Assembly (NCBI RefSeq): GCF_014204715.1
Contig: NZ_JACHLY010000001.1
Coordinates: 992,001 to 1,056,000 of the forward strand
Length of the DNA stretch: 64,000 bases
Reading direction: 5' to 3'
DNA from: Streptomonospora salina
Lineage (GTDB): Bacteria > Actinomycetota > Actinomycetes > Streptosporangiales > Streptosporangiaceae
Shown here: positions 21,321 through 30,880 of the stretch, piece after piece
Layout of the letters: every line of letters begins with the position of its first letter
Position numbering within the stretch: the first letter of the stretch is position 1
Program-made: the position numbers and the translations under genes
The notes under the pieces: model-generated
What the model saw: the letters and a program-made list of their open reading frames with translations, nothing else
Told to the model about the DNA's origin: nothing
The model's database searches: none

Positions 21321-22925
21321 ATGGCCGCCACCACCGGGGTCGAGATCACCGGCCCCATGCACGACCGCTTCGACCAGATCCTCACCGAGGACGCCCTCGC
21401 GCTGATCGCCGACCTGCACCGGCGGTTCGAGGGGCGCCGCCAGGAGCTGCTGGCCGCGCGCACCCGCCGCCAGGACCAGATCTCCGCGGGTGCCGATCTG
21501 GACTTCCTGCCCGAGACCCGCGGCGTCCGCGAGGACGACTCCTGGCAGGTCGCCCCTCCCGCACCCGGAATCACCGATCGGCGCATGGAGATCACCGGCC
21601 CCACCGACCGCAAGATGACGGTCAACGCGCTCAACTCCGGGGCCAAGGTGTGGCTGGCCGACTTCGAGGACGCCAACACCCCGTTGTGGGAGAACATGAT
21701 CGGCGGCCAGCTCAACCTGCGCGACGCGCTGGACCGCACCGTGGACTTCTCCACCCCCGAGGGCAAGTCCTACGCGCTCAAGGACGACGCCGAACTCGCG
21801 ACCATCGTCGTGCGCCCCCGCGGCTGGCACCTGGACGAAAAGCACATCCTCGTCGACGGCGACCGCGCCTCCGGCGGCATCGTCGACTTCGCGCTCTACC
21901 TGTTCCACTGCGCCCAGCGCCAGCTCGACAAGGGCAAGGGCCCCTACTTCTACCTGCCCAAGCTCGAAAGCCACCTTGAGGCGCGGCTGTGGAACGACAT
22001 CTTCGTCGCCGCGCAGGAGCAGCTGGGCATCCCGCGCGGCACCGTCCGCGCCACCGTGCTGATCGAGACCATCCCCGCCGCGTTCGAGATGGAGGAGATC
22101 CTCTACGAACTGCGCGAGCACTCCGCCGGCCTCAACGCCGGGCGCTGGGACTACCTCTTCAGCATCATCAAGGTGCACCGCACCCGCGGGCGCAGCTTCC
22201 TGATGCCCGAGCGCAACGCCGTCACCATGACCGCCCCGTTCATGCGCGCCTACACCGAGCTGCTCGTGCGCACCTGCCACAAGCGCGGCGCCCACGCCAT
22301 CGGCGGCATGGCCGCGTTCATCCCCAGCCGCCGCGACCCCGAGGTCAACGAGCGCGCGCTGGCCAAGGTCCGCGACGACAAGTCGCGCGAATCCGGCGAC
22401 GGCTTCGACGGCTCCTGGGTGGCCCACCCCGACCTGGTCCCCGTCGCCAAGGAGATCTTCGACGGCGTCCTGGGCGACAAGCCCAACCAGATCGAGCGCA
22501 AGCGCGAAGACGTCGCGGTCAAGGCCGCCGACCTGCTGGCCGTCGACTCCGCCGACGGCGGCATCACCGAAGGCGGACTGCGCGCCAACATCAACGTCGG
22601 CCTGCAGTACCTCGCCTCCTGGATCGGCGGCACCGGCGCCGCGGCCATCCACAACCTGATGGAGGACGCGGCCACCGCCGAGATCTCCCGTTCCCAGGTC
22701 TGGCAGTGGCTGCACAACGGCGTCATCCTCGACGACGGTTCCGCCGTCACCCGCGAGCTCGTGCTGAGCATCGTCGACGAGGAGATGGCCGCCATCCGCG
22801 AACAGCACGGCGCCGCCTACGACGCCGACCTGTTCGAGCGCGCCCGCGACCTGTTCACCGAGGTCGCTCTCGCCGACGAGTACGTCGACTTCCTGACGCT
22901 GCCCGCCTACGAGCGCATGCCCTGA
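21321..22925 (+). CDS. aceB: Malate synthase A
   Basis: A 534-residue malate synthase, which condenses glyoxylate with acetyl-CoA to malate. [14 protein letters not shown] matches the malate synthase signature exactly, and the length is right for the AceB form rather than the ~720-residue GlcB form. [12 protein letters not shown] and the C-terminal half with [12 protein letters not shown] are also typical. The start is ATG at 21321 after GGAAGGA. No isocitrate lyase gene is in the window; glcDEF downstream would supply glyoxylate from glycolate. A hairpin separates it from glcD. Confidence 0.96.
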   Translation: MAATTGVEITGPMHDRFDQILTEDALALIADLHRRFEGRRQELLAARTRRQDQISAGADLDFLPETRGVREDDSWQVAPPAPGITDRRMEITGPTDRKMTVNALNSGAKVWLADFEDANTPLWENMIGGQLNLRDALDRTVDFSTPEGKSYALKDDAELATIVVRPRGWHLDEKHILVDGDRASGGIVDFALYLFHCAQRQLDKGKGPYFYLPKLESHLEARLWNDIFVAAQEQLGIPRGTVRATVLIETIPAAFEMEEILYELREHSAGLNAGRWDYLFSIIKVHRTRGRSFLMPERNAVTMTAPFMRAYTELLVRTCHKRGAHAIGGMAAFIPSRRDPEVNERALAKVRDDKSRESGDGFDGSWVAHPDLVPVAKEIFDGVLGDKPNQIERKREDVAVKAADLLAVDSADGGITEGGLRANINVGLQYLASWIGGTGAAAIHNLMEDAATAEISRSQVWQWLHNGVILDDGSAVTRELVLSIVDEEMAAIREQHGAAYDADLFERARDLFTEVALADEYVDFLTLPAYERMP

Positions 22926-22932
22926 GGCCTCT

Positions 22933-22976
22933 CGGCCGGGCGCGGACGCACACGGTATCCGCGCCGCGCCCGGCCG
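22933..22976 (+). terminator. Terminator after aceB
   Basis: CGGCCGGGCGCGG (22933-22945) pairs perfectly over 13 bases with CCGCGCCCGGCCG (22964-22976), starting 8 bases after the aceB stop. It may end the aceB transcript or reduce read-through into glcDEF. Confidence 0.7.
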
Positions 22977-23065
22977 CTCTTGCCCCCGTACGGGAACCTG
23001 GGAGAGAGTACGGACCCGTCCGCGGCGGCACGCCGCGGCGGCCGAGCACGGGGAGGGCACGCCCG

Positions 23066-24529
23066 ATGCCGCAACCGGTCACCGCGCTGATTCCGCGGCT
23101 GCGCGAAATCTGCGGCGACGACGGAGTCGTCACCGACCCCGACCGCCGCCGCACCTACGAAAGCGACGGACTCACCTACCACGCCGGCACACCCGGGGTC
23201 GTCGTGCTGCCCACCGCGACCGAACAGGTCGCCGCCGTCGTCCGGCTGTGCGCCGAGTCCGGGGTGCCGTTCGTGCCGCGCGGCGCCGGCACCGGCCTGT
23301 CGGCGGGCGCGCTCCCCCACAGCCAGGGCGTCCTCATCGTCACCTCCCGGATGCGCCGCATCCTGGAGATCGACCCCGCCGGCGAGCGCGCCGTCGTCCA
23401 ACCCGGCGTCGCCAACCTCGACGTCACTCGCGCCGCCGCCCCGCACGGCTACTACTACGCCCCCGACCCCTCCAGCCAGCAGGTCTGCTCGGTCGGCGGC
23501 AACATCGCCGAGAACTCCGGCGGTGCCCATTGCCTCAAATACGGATTCACCGTCAACCACGTGACCGGCCTGGAGATCGTCACCCCCCAGGGCGAGATCG
23601 TGCGGCTGGGCGGCAAAGCCGCCGACGCGCCCGGCTACGACCTGCTCGGCGCCTTCGTCGGCTCCGAAGGCACCCTGGGCATCACCACCGAGATCACCGT
23701 GCGGCTGCTGCCCGCCCCTCAGAAGGTCCGCACTCTGCTGGCCGCCTTCGGCTCCATGGACGCCGGCGGCGCCGCCGTATCGGCCATCATCTCCGCCGGA
23801 GTGCTGCCCGCCGCCGTGGAGATGATGGACGCGCTGTCCATCGAGGCCGCCGAGGCCGCAGTGGCCTGCGACTATCCGCCCGGCGCCGCCGCAGTGCTCA
23901 TCGTGGAGCTCGACGGCCCCGCCTCCGACGTCGACGCCCAGTTCGACCACGCCACACGGCTGTGCCGCGACGCCGGCGCCTTCGAAATCCGCACCGCCGC
24001 CGACGCCGGCGAGCGCGCCCGCATCTGGAAGGGCCGCAAGTCCGCCTTCGCCGCGGTGGGCCGCATCAGCCCCGCCTACATCGTCCAGGACGGCGTCGTG
24101 CCCCGCACCGCCCTCCCGGAGGTCCTGCGCCGCATCGCCGAACTGTCGGCCGAGTCGGGAATCCGCGTCGCCAACGTCTTCCACGCCGGCGACGGAAACC
24201 TGCACCCGCTGGTGCTGTTCGACGACGCCGCACGCGGAGCCGCCGACACCGCCGCCGACGTCTCCGGCAGAATCCTGGACCTGTGCATCGAGCACGGGGG
24301 CTCCATCACCGGCGAACACGGGGTCGGCGCCGACAAGGCCTGCCAGATGCCGGAGATGTTCTCCCCCGCCGACCTGGAGACCATGAACCTGTTCCGCTCG
24401 GCCTTCGACCCCGGCGGCATCGCCAACCCCGACAAGCTGCTGCCCACGCCGCGGCTGTGCGGCGAGCGGCCCGGTGTGCGCACCGGCGTGCACCCCCTGG
24501 TCGCCGAGGGCGCGGCGGAGCAGTTCTGA
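23066..24529 (+). CDS. glcD: Glycolate oxidase subunit GlcD (FAD-linked)
   Basis: A 487-residue FAD-binding type 4 oxidoreductase. The FAD domain has VPRGAGTGLSAGA and CSVGGNIAENSGGAHCLKYG; the C-terminal FAD-oxidase domain has VANVFHAGDGNLHP and GSITGEHGVGADK, which hold the substrate-site His residues. It oxidises glycolate (possibly D-lactate) and passes electrons to GlcF. The start is ATG at 23066 after GGGGAGGG. It is followed by glcE and glcF on the same strand at 34- and 43-base gaps. The three-subunit layout favours glycolate over a single-chain lactate dehydrogenase. Confidence 0.93.
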   Translation: MPQPVTALIPRLREICGDDGVVTDPDRRRTYESDGLTYHAGTPGVVVLPTATEQVAAVVRLCAESGVPFVPRGAGTGLSAGALPHSQGVLIVTSRMRRILEIDPAGERAVVQPGVANLDVTRAAAPHGYYYAPDPSSQQVCSVGGNIAENSGGAHCLKYGFTVNHVTGLEIVTPQGEIVRLGGKAADAPGYDLLGAFVGSEGTLGITTEITVRLLPAPQKVRTLLAAFGSMDAGGAAVSAIISAGVLPAAVEMMDALSIEAAEAAVACDYPPGAAAVLIVELDGPASDVDAQFDHATRLCRDAGAFEIRTAADAGERARIWKGRKSAFAAVGRISPAYIVQDGVVPRTALPEVLRRIAELSAESGIRVANVFHAGDGNLHPLVLFDDAARGAADTAADVSGRILDLCIEHGGSITGEHGVGADKACQMPEMFSPADLETMNLFRSAFDPGGIANPDKLLPTPRLCGERPGVRTGVHPLVAEGAAEQF

Positions 24530-24563
24530 TGCGCACCCATGCCCACGACGCGGGAGCACACCG

Positions 24564-25823
24564 GTGACACCAGACGAGACCGCCACTCCGCCTGCGGCCG
24601 AGGCGCTCGGCGCGAGCGGAGCCGCGGTGCGCGACGCCGCGCCCGCCGACGCCGTCGGCGGGCGCGTCCCCCGCTACGTGGCCCGCCCGCCCGACACCGC
24701 CGCGGCGGCGGACCTGCTGGCCGCCGCCCACCGGCTGGGTCTGGCCACCGTCATGCGCGGCAACGGCACCGCAGGCGACTGGGGCGCCCCGCCCGACCGG
24801 GTCGACCTGGTCCTGGAGACCACCGCCCTGCGCACCGTCGAGCACGCCGCCGGCGACCTCGTCGTCCGGGCCGGCGCCGGAACCCCGCTGGCCGACCTGC
24901 AAGCGCAGCTGGCCGCAGCAGGGCAGCGCCTCACCCTCGACCCGCTCGTGGCCGGCGGCACGGTCGGCGGTGCCGTCGCCACCGGCCTGTCGGGGCCCCG
25001 CCGCCTGTTGCACGGGCCGCTGCGCGATTTGATCATCGGCATGACCTCGGTGCGCGCCGACGGTGTCACCGCGTCCTCCGGCGGCCGCGTCGTCAAGAAC
25101 GTCGCCGGTTACGACCTCGGCAAGCTGCACACCGGCGCCCTGGGGACCCTGGGCCTGACCACCTCGGTCACGTTCCGGCTCCACCCCCGGCCCGAGGCGC
25201 AGCGCACCGTGTCCGCCGCGGCCCCCGACACCGAGACCGCCCGGCGCTGGACCCGCGCCGTCCTGGAATCGGGGACCGTGCCCGCGGCCGTGGAGCTCGA
25301 CCGGCCCCCCGACGGTCCGCTGACCCTGAGCGTGCTGGTGGAAGGCGCCGAAGGCGGCATCGACGCCCGCGCCGACACCGTGGCCGGGCTGATGGGCGGC
25401 GCCGCCGTGGCCCACGGGCCCCCCGGGCCTGACTGGGGGGCGCTGCCCGGCGGCCCCGAGGACACCCTGATCAAGATCTCGGTTCCGATCGGCGAGGCCG
25501 CCCGGGCAGCCGACTGCGCGCACGAAGCCGCCCGGCAGCAGCACACCACCGCCGCCGTCAGCGGCTCTGCGGGCGCGGGCGTGCTCTTCGCCGCCCTGCC
25601 GGCCGCTGCCGGCGCCGCGACCGTCGGCGCCGTGGCGCGCAGCCTGCGCGCCGGCCTCGACGGCGCCGTCACCGTCGCCCGGGCCGCACCCGGCCTCGCC
25701 GACGACGGCGCCGAGCCGGACCGCTGGGGCGACGTTCCCGGGCTGGATCTGATGCGCGCCGTCAAACAGCGGTTCGACCCCCACCGCCTGCTGGCCCCCG
25801 GCCGGTTCACCGGCGGGATCTGA
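24564..25823 (+). CDS. glcE: Glycolate oxidase subunit GlcE (FAD-binding)
   Basis: A 419-residue second FAD-binding subunit of glycolate oxidase. MRGNGTAGDWGAPPDR and LVAGGTVGGAVATGLSGPRR are the FAD contact loops; GGRVVKNVAGYDLGKLH is distinctive of GlcE. The C-terminus, AVKQRFDPHRLLAPGRF, is typical of this oxidase family. The start is GTG at 24564, preceded by CGGGAG. It is part of the glcDEF operon. Confidence 0.92.
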   Translation: MTPDETATPPAAEALGASGAAVRDAAPADAVGGRVPRYVARPPDTAAAADLLAAAHRLGLATVMRGNGTAGDWGAPPDRVDLVLETTALRTVEHAAGDLVVRAGAGTPLADLQAQLAAAGQRLTLDPLVAGGTVGGAVATGLSGPRRLLHGPLRDLIIGMTSVRADGVTASSGGRVVKNVAGYDLGKLHTGALGTLGLTTSVTFRLHPRPEAQRTVSAAAPDTETARRWTRAVLESGTVPAAVELDRPPDGPLTLSVLVEGAEGGIDARADTVAGLMGGAAVAHGPPGPDWGALPGGPEDTLIKISVPIGEAARAADCAHEAARQQHTTAAVSGSAGAGVLFAALPAAAGAATVGAVARSLRAGLDGAVTVARAAPGLADDGAEPDRWGDVPGLDLMRAVKQRFDPHRLLAPGRFTGGI

Positions 25824-25866
25824 CGCGGCGATCCGGCCACACCGTGCGGAAAGGTAGGACGAAACC

Positions 25867-27207
25867 GTGACCGACAGCGATCCCTCCCCCGGTGCCCACG
25901 ACAGCGCCCGCGAAGGCGCCCGATCCTTCGACGAGCTGCTCGGCGACTGTGTGCACTGCGGGTTCTGCCTGCCCACGTGCCCCACCTACGTGCTGTGGGG
26001 CGAAGAGCCGGACTCCCCGCGCGGGCGCATCCACCTGATGGGCCAGATGCGCGAGGACGACGTGCTCAGCCAGGCCGCCGTCAGCGCCTTCGACAACTGC
26101 CTGGGCTGCCTGGCCTGCGTCAGCTCCTGCCCCTCGGGGGTGGCCTACGACGCCCTGATCGAATCCACCCGCTCCACCGTGGAACAGGAGCACCGCCGCT
26201 CCCCCGCCGAGCGGCTGCTGCGCTCCGCGGTCTTCGCGCTGTTCCCCCACCGCAGGCGACTGGAGCTGCTGCGCGGCCCGCTGAAGGCCTACCAGGCCAC
26301 CGGGCTCGACCGGGTAGTGCGCCGATCGGGGGTGCTGGAGCGGATCTCGCCCGCGCTCGCGACGATGGAACGCGTCGCACCGCCGCTGACCGGGCCCGTA
26401 CCGCACCTGCCCGAGACCGTCCCGGCGCGGGGCCGGCGCCGCGCGGTGGTGGGCATGCTCACCGGGTGCGTCCAGGGCGCCTTCTTCCCGCAGGTCAACA
26501 CCGCCACGGCACGCGTCCTAGCCGGTGAGGGCTGCGACGTGGTGATCCCGCCCGACCAGGGCTGCTGCGGGGCGCTGTCCGCGCACGCCGGGCGCGCCGA
26601 CGAGGCCGCCGGCTTCGCCCGCGCCACTGTCGCCGCCTTCACCCAGGCCGGCGTGGACGCCGTCGTGGTCAACTCGGCCGGGTGCGGCGGCACCATGAAG
26701 CACTACGGTCGGCTGCTGGAGGAGGCCGGCGCCGACGCCGCGGAGGTCCGCCGCGCCGAGGAGCTGTCGCGGCGCGTGGTGGACCTGTCGGAGTACCTGG
26801 TCCGCCTGGGCCCGCAGGCGCCGCGCCATCCGCTGCCGCTGAGTGCGGCCTACCACGACGCCTGCCACCTGTCCCACGGCCAGGGCGTCACCGCTCAACC
26901 GCGTGAGCTGCTGCGCGCGATCCCGGAGCTGGAGGTCGCCGACCTGCCCAACCCGGAGATCTGCTGCGGATCGGCCGGCGTCTACAACCTGCTGCGCCCC
27001 GAGCCGGCCGCCGAGCTGGGCGACCGCAAGAGCGAGGACGTGCGCTCCACCGGCGCCGAACTGCTCGTGGCGGGCAACCCCGGCTGCACCCTGCAAATCG
27101 CCTCGGCCATGGAGCGCAGCGGCGCACCGATCTCCGTCGCCCACACCGCCCAGATACTCGACGCCTCCATCCGGGGCCTGGATCCGGCGACGCTGCTGAC
27201 CCGCTGA
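25867..27207 (+). CDS. glcF: Glycolate oxidase iron-sulfur subunit GlcF
   Basis: A 446-residue protein with two 4Fe-4S ferredoxin motifs, CVHCGFCLPTCPTY and CLGCLACVSSCPSG, followed by two CCG domains: GCCGALSAHAG in the first, and DACHLSHGQG with CCGSAGVYN in the second. It takes electrons from the flavin subunits and passes them on, probably to menaquinone at the membrane. The start is GTG at 25867. It is the last gene of glcDEF; the 287 bases that follow hold no gene or clear terminator that I can see. Confidence 0.94.
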   Translation: MTDSDPSPGAHDSAREGARSFDELLGDCVHCGFCLPTCPTYVLWGEEPDSPRGRIHLMGQMREDDVLSQAAVSAFDNCLGCLACVSSCPSGVAYDALIESTRSTVEQEHRRSPAERLLRSAVFALFPHRRRLELLRGPLKAYQATGLDRVVRRSGVLERISPALATMERVAPPLTGPVPHLPETVPARGRRRAVVGMLTGCVQGAFFPQVNTATARVLAGEGCDVVIPPDQGCCGALSAHAGRADEAAGFARATVAAFTQAGVDAVVVNSAGCGGTMKHYGRLLEEAGADAAEVRRAEELSRRVVDLSEYLVRLGPQAPRHPLPLSAAYHDACHLSHGQGVTAQPRELLRAIPELEVADLPNPEICCGSAGVYNLLRPEPAAELGDRKSEDVRSTGAELLVAGNPGCTLQIASAMERSGAPISVAHTAQILDASIRGLDPATLLTR

Positions 27208-27494
27208 ACTGCGGCGACCGACGGTCCAAACCCGGTTTCGGCCCGTCCCGAGGCGACGCGCAGCGGTGCCCGCCCAGCGCCGCACGCGCTGTGCCGCGTC
27301 ACCCGGCCAGAGTGATCCGCGCAGGTCATCGCCGAAGACACCAGTCTCTAGCCTCCCGATCACAGACGTAGCGCCAGGTGCGGACGCCGAACCGCCGGGT
27401 ATCGGACACAACAGGTGACCGGCCGCCCCTGCGCATCACCGGGAAATCGCCGGAAACGGCGGCGGAGCCGGGCACGCGCCGATAACTTTCCGTC

Positions 27495-28355
27495 ATGCCC
27501 AGCACACAGCACGAGATGCCGCTGGAGTTCCTGCGCAACCGCCCCGAGCTGGCGGCCCGGCTGCTGGAGACCTTCGGCTTCGATGTCCCCGACCACGACC
27601 GGGCCGAACTGTCGGCGACCGAATGCCCCGACATTCAGCCCAAGGACTACCGCGCCGACGCCGTGGTGACCTTCTCCCGCGCAGGCGCCGTGCGGATGGC
27701 GGCGGTGGTCGAGGTCCAACGCCGTGACGACGAGCGCAAACGCTACTCCTGGCCCGTCTATGTCGCCACCGTCCGCGCCCGCCTGGAGTGTCCCACGGCG
27801 CTGCTGGTGATCTGCGGGGACGATGCCACGGCTTCCTGGGCCGCCGAACCCATCCCCTTGGGCAATCCCGACTCTTGCCTGGTACCGCTGGTTCTGGGCC
27901 CGGAGCAGGTGCCGGTGGTCACCTCACCGGAGGAGGCGCGGGAGATGCCGGAGATCGCCCTCCTCTCGGCCGTGGCGCACGGCGGAGAGAACATCAAGAC
28001 GCTTCTCGCCTGCTTCGAAGCGCTGGAGGTGCTGCCCCAGGAGACCTTCGGGCTCTATTATGACTTCGTAGTCACCGCGCTGCCGCCGGCGGCCCTGAGC
28101 ACCTGGGAGGAACTGATGGCGGACGCCGCCGAGAAGTACCGCAGCGAATTCGCCCGCAGGTACGTCAGCGAAGGCGAAGCACGCGGCGAAGCACGCGGCG
28201 AAGCCAAAGCGATCCTCACCGTACTCGCAGAACGCGGCATCGACGTGTCCGACGAGCAGCGCAACCACATCCTGACCTGCACATGCGAGAACACACTGAC
28301 CACCTGGCTCACCCGCGCCCTCACCGCCACCTCCACCAGCCAACTGTTCCGTTGA
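27495..28355 (+). CDS. Rpn-family PD-(D/E)XK nuclease-like protein
   Basis: A 286-residue protein of a family common in actinomycetes and related to the Rpn/transposase-31-type PD-(D/E)XK nucleases. YRADAVVTF supplies the Asp and VVEVQRRDDERKRYSWPVY supplies the E-x-Q form of the catalytic motif. RRYVSEGEARGEARGEAKA near residues 221-239 is the Gly/Glu/Ala/Arg repeat linker typical of the family, encoded by near-identical GAAGCACGCGGC units. The C-terminus, ERGIDVSDEQRNHILTCT, is a small helical domain. Rpn relatives in E. coli act in RecA-independent recombination or phage defence; the role here is unknown. A decayed copy of its C-terminus lies directly downstream. The start is ATG at 27495. 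Confidence 0.75.
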   Translation: MPSTQHEMPLEFLRNRPELAARLLETFGFDVPDHDRAELSATECPDIQPKDYRADAVVTFSRAGAVRMAAVVEVQRRDDERKRYSWPVYVATVRARLECPTALLVICGDDATASWAAEPIPLGNPDSCLVPLVLGPEQVPVVTSPEEAREMPEIALLSAVAHGGENIKTLLACFEALEVLPQETFGLYYDFVVTALPPAALSTWEELMADAAEKYRSEFARRYVSEGEARGEARGEAKAILTVLAERGIDVSDEQRNHILTCTCENTLTTWLTRALTATSTSQLFR

Positions 28356-28375
28356 ACCGGTCCGACAGCGACGGA

Positions 28376-28693
28376 GCGCTGATGAGAAGCGCCGCCGACA
28401 GGTACCGCAGGTACGTCGGCGGAGTCGGGTAGCGGGCCGAACTCCTGTCCCCGGTCGGGACCGGGGACGCTCCGGAAACCTCCGCCGAATTCTTCTGCAC
28501 GACCAAAGCGGAAGCCAAGACCAGGGGCACGGCCGAGGCCGTCCTCTACGTACTGGACACCCGCGGCATCAGCGCCTTCCAGGACGACCGCGCCCGTGTC
28601 ACCGCCTGCACGTGCCCGGAAACGTTCGTCATCCGGCTCCAGCGCGCCGCCGCCGCGGGCGCCTTCGCCACCGCCGACCGAATCGTCTCCTGA
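28376..28693 (+). pseudogene. Decayed partial copy of the Rpn-family gene
   Basis: Translating from 28376 gives ALMRSAADRYRRYVGGVG followed by a stop, which parallels ELMADAAEKYR...RRYVSEGE of the gene upstream. In the region up to the TGA at 28691, EAKTRGTAEAVLYVLDTRGI, then DDRARVTACTCPETF, parallels EAKAILTVLAERGIDVSDEQ and ILTCTCENTL. The copy therefore covers only the C-terminal third, has an in-frame stop or shift, and starts about 20 bases after the intact gene. It looks like an old tandem duplication that has lost its catalytic domain. Confidence 0.65.
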
Positions 28694-28720
28694 GAAACCG
28701 GTAACGGCCCCAGGGCGCCG

Positions 28721-29545
28721 CTACACCCCCAGCTCCATCAGGATCTCGCCCTCGGCGACGATGACCGCGGGGCCGCGCAGGCGGGCGCCGTCTGCGCCGA
28801 GGACGACGGTGCACGCGCCGCCGGGGACGCGTACGCGCCAGGTCGCGTCCCGGCCGGGCGGGGTCGCTGCCGCCGCGACCGCGACGATACCCGTGCCGCA
28901 GGAGCGGGTCTCGCCCGATCCGCGCTCGTTGACGCGCATCTCCAGCGTCCCGGGAGCGGTCTCGGCGAACACCTCGACGTTGGCGCCGTCGGGGAACTCC
29001 CCGGGGGCCAACTGCGGCCGCCCGCTCAGGTCCACCTCAGCCGGGCTGCTGTCCACGCGGCAGGCCAGGTGCGGGTTTCCCACGTCCACGCGGGTGCCTG
29101 TGACGGTTCCACCGGCCAGCACCGCGCTTCCCTCACCGACCACCTCGGCGCGGCCCATGTCGACGGTGACCTCGCCGTCGTCTTCCAGCACGACCCGGCG
29201 CGCCCCGGCCCGGGTGCCCACGGCCAGCTCCGTGCCCGAGACCAGGCCCCGATCGGCCAGGTACCGGGCGAACACCCGCACCCCGTTGCCGCACATCTCC
29301 GCTACGCTTCCGTCGGCGTTGCGGTAGTCCATGAACCACGCGCACTCGGCGGCAGCGGCCGCCGGGCCGGTCAGCGCCTCGCCCAGGGCGGCGGTGCGCA
29401 CGACCCGCAGCACCCCGTCGGCCCCGATGCCGGCGCGGCGGTCGCACAGCGCCGCCACCGCGGCGGGGTCCAGGTCCAGCACCCCGTCGGGGTCGGGGAT
29501 GATCACGAAGTCGTTCTCGGTGCCGTGCCCCTTGGCGAATCGCAT
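28721..29545 (-). CDS. dapF: Diaminopimelate epimerase
   Basis: A 274-residue enzyme converting LL- to meso-diaminopimelate for lysine and peptidoglycan synthesis. The two active-site cysteines lie in MCGNGVR (Cys 85, counted from MRFAKG) and SCGTG (Cys 216), and FAKGHGTENDFVII is the usual start. I chose the ATG at 29545; an ATG three codons upstream (29554) is also possible. It is divergent from miaA with a 128-base gap, and the two genes are commonly neighbours in actinobacteria. Confidence 0.94.
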   Translation of the reverse strand: MRFAKGHGTENDFVIIPDPDGVLDLDPAAVAALCDRRAGIGADGVLRVVRTAALGEALTGPAAAAAECAWFMDYRNADGSVAEMCGNGVRVFARYLADRGLVSGTELAVGTRAGARRVVLEDDGEVTVDMGRAEVVGEGSAVLAGGTVTGTRVDVGNPHLACRVDSSPAEVDLSGRPQLAPGEFPDGANVEVFAETAPGTLEMRVNERGSGETRSCGTGIVAVAAAATPPGRDATWRVRVPGGACTVVLGADGARLRGPAVIVAEGEILMELGV

Positions 29546-29673
29546 GGATCTCATCCTACGGCGGCCCGAGCAGGGCGCGGAGCGCATCGCCCTCGACCGC
29601 TGCCACACTGGAAGCGGAACCCGCCGGCACCGGCCGGCGGCGCAGTCGGCGACCGCGCGAGGAGGAACAGGCA

Positions 29674-30636
29674 GTGGAGGGGCGGCAGCACGGTGCCCGC
29701 GACCCGGTGATCGCCGTCGTCGGCGCCACCGCCGCCGGCAAGTCCGACCTCGCCGTGGAGCTGGCGCTGCGCCTCGGGGCGGCCTCCGGCGGCGCCGAGA
29801 TCGTCAACGCCGACTCCATGCAGCTCTACCGCGGCATGGACACCGGCACCGCCAAGCTCACCCCCGGCGAGCGCCGCGGCGTGCCCCACCACCTGCTCGA
29901 CATCTGGGACGTCACCCGCACCGCCAACGTCGCCGAGTACCAGGAACTGGCGCGCGCCCGCATCGACGAGCTGCGGGACCGCGGCGCGGCGCCCGTCCTG
30001 GTGGGCGGGTCCGGGCTGTACGTGCGCGCCGCGCTGGACGAACTGGACTTCCCCGGCACCGACCCGGTGATCCGCGCCCGGCTGGAGGCCGAACTGGCCG
30101 AACGCGGCCCGGCGCCGCTGCACGCGCGCCTGGCCGAGCACGATCCCCGCGCAGCCGAGGCGATCCTGCCCGGCAACGGCCGACGTATCGTGCGCGCGCT
30201 GGAGGTCGTCGAGCTGACCGGGCGGCCCTTCACCGCCACCCTGCCGGAGCACACCTCGCGCTATCCCTGCGTGCAGATCGGCGTGCACGTCCCCCGCCCC
30301 GAACTCGACGCCCGCATCGAGATGCGCGTGGACCGGATGTGGCGCGCCGGCCTGGTCGAGGAGGTGCGCGCCCTGCGCGACCGCGGGCTCGCCGAGGGCC
30401 GTACCGCGTCGCGGGCGCTGGGCTACGCCCAGGTGCTGCGCTACCTGCAGGGCGAGTGGGACGAAGAGGAGGCCCGCGTGCAGACGGTGCGCGCCACCCG
30501 CCGCTTCGCCCGGCGCCAGGAGTCCTGGTTCCGCCGCGACCCGCGCGTGCACTGGCTCGACCACGACGACCCCGACCTCACCGGGCGCGCGCTGGAACTG
30601 GTCCGCGCCGCCCCCTCCGCACCGCAGCCCGGCTGA
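29674..30636 (+). CDS. miaA: tRNA dimethylallyltransferase MiaA
   Basis: A 320-residue enzyme that adds the isopentenyl group to A37 of tRNAs reading codons that begin with U; MiaB, encoded at 33869, then methylthiolates the same base. The P-loop is GATAAGKS (residues 17-24), with NADSMQLYRGMDTGTAK and GGSGLYVRA typical. The C-terminal ATRRFARRQESWFRRD is the tRNA-binding part. The start is GTG at 29674 after GAGGAGGA. The downstream 244 bases contain no gene that I can support. Confidence 0.95.
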   Translation: MEGRQHGARDPVIAVVGATAAGKSDLAVELALRLGAASGGAEIVNADSMQLYRGMDTGTAKLTPGERRGVPHHLLDIWDVTRTANVAEYQELARARIDELRDRGAAPVLVGGSGLYVRAALDELDFPGTDPVIRARLEAELAERGPAPLHARLAEHDPRAAEAILPGNGRRIVRALEVVELTGRPFTATLPEHTSRYPCVQIGVHVPRPELDARIEMRVDRMWRAGLVEEVRALRDRGLAEGRTASRALGYAQVLRYLQGEWDEEEARVQTVRATRRFARRQESWFRRDPRVHWLDHDDPDLTGRALELVRAAPSAPQPG

Positions 30637-30880
30637 TGCGCCCTCCGGCCGCCGAACCGGTCCGCCCGGCCGCCACCGGCCCCGCGGCCCCGCCGGCGCG
30701 GAGTTCGGCCTGTGGCAGGCGGGCACACTGCGCGGCTGCGCGGCGTCCGGGCCCGGAACGCCGGTTCGGAGCGACGTCGCCAGTTCCGACATCCCGGCCA
30801 CCGGCGCGTTTCTGACCCGGGTTCGGCTACGCGGCCGATCGGGCGGCCGGCTGCGACCACCTCACCCTCAACGGCCGGGA

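Noticed and set aside
30637-30880. Stretch after miaA that reads like fragments of protein in two plus-strand frames (for example GYAADRAAGCDHLTLNGRDQ)
   Set aside because: Could be a gene remnant, but I cannot match it to a family and the frames are short and discontinuous.
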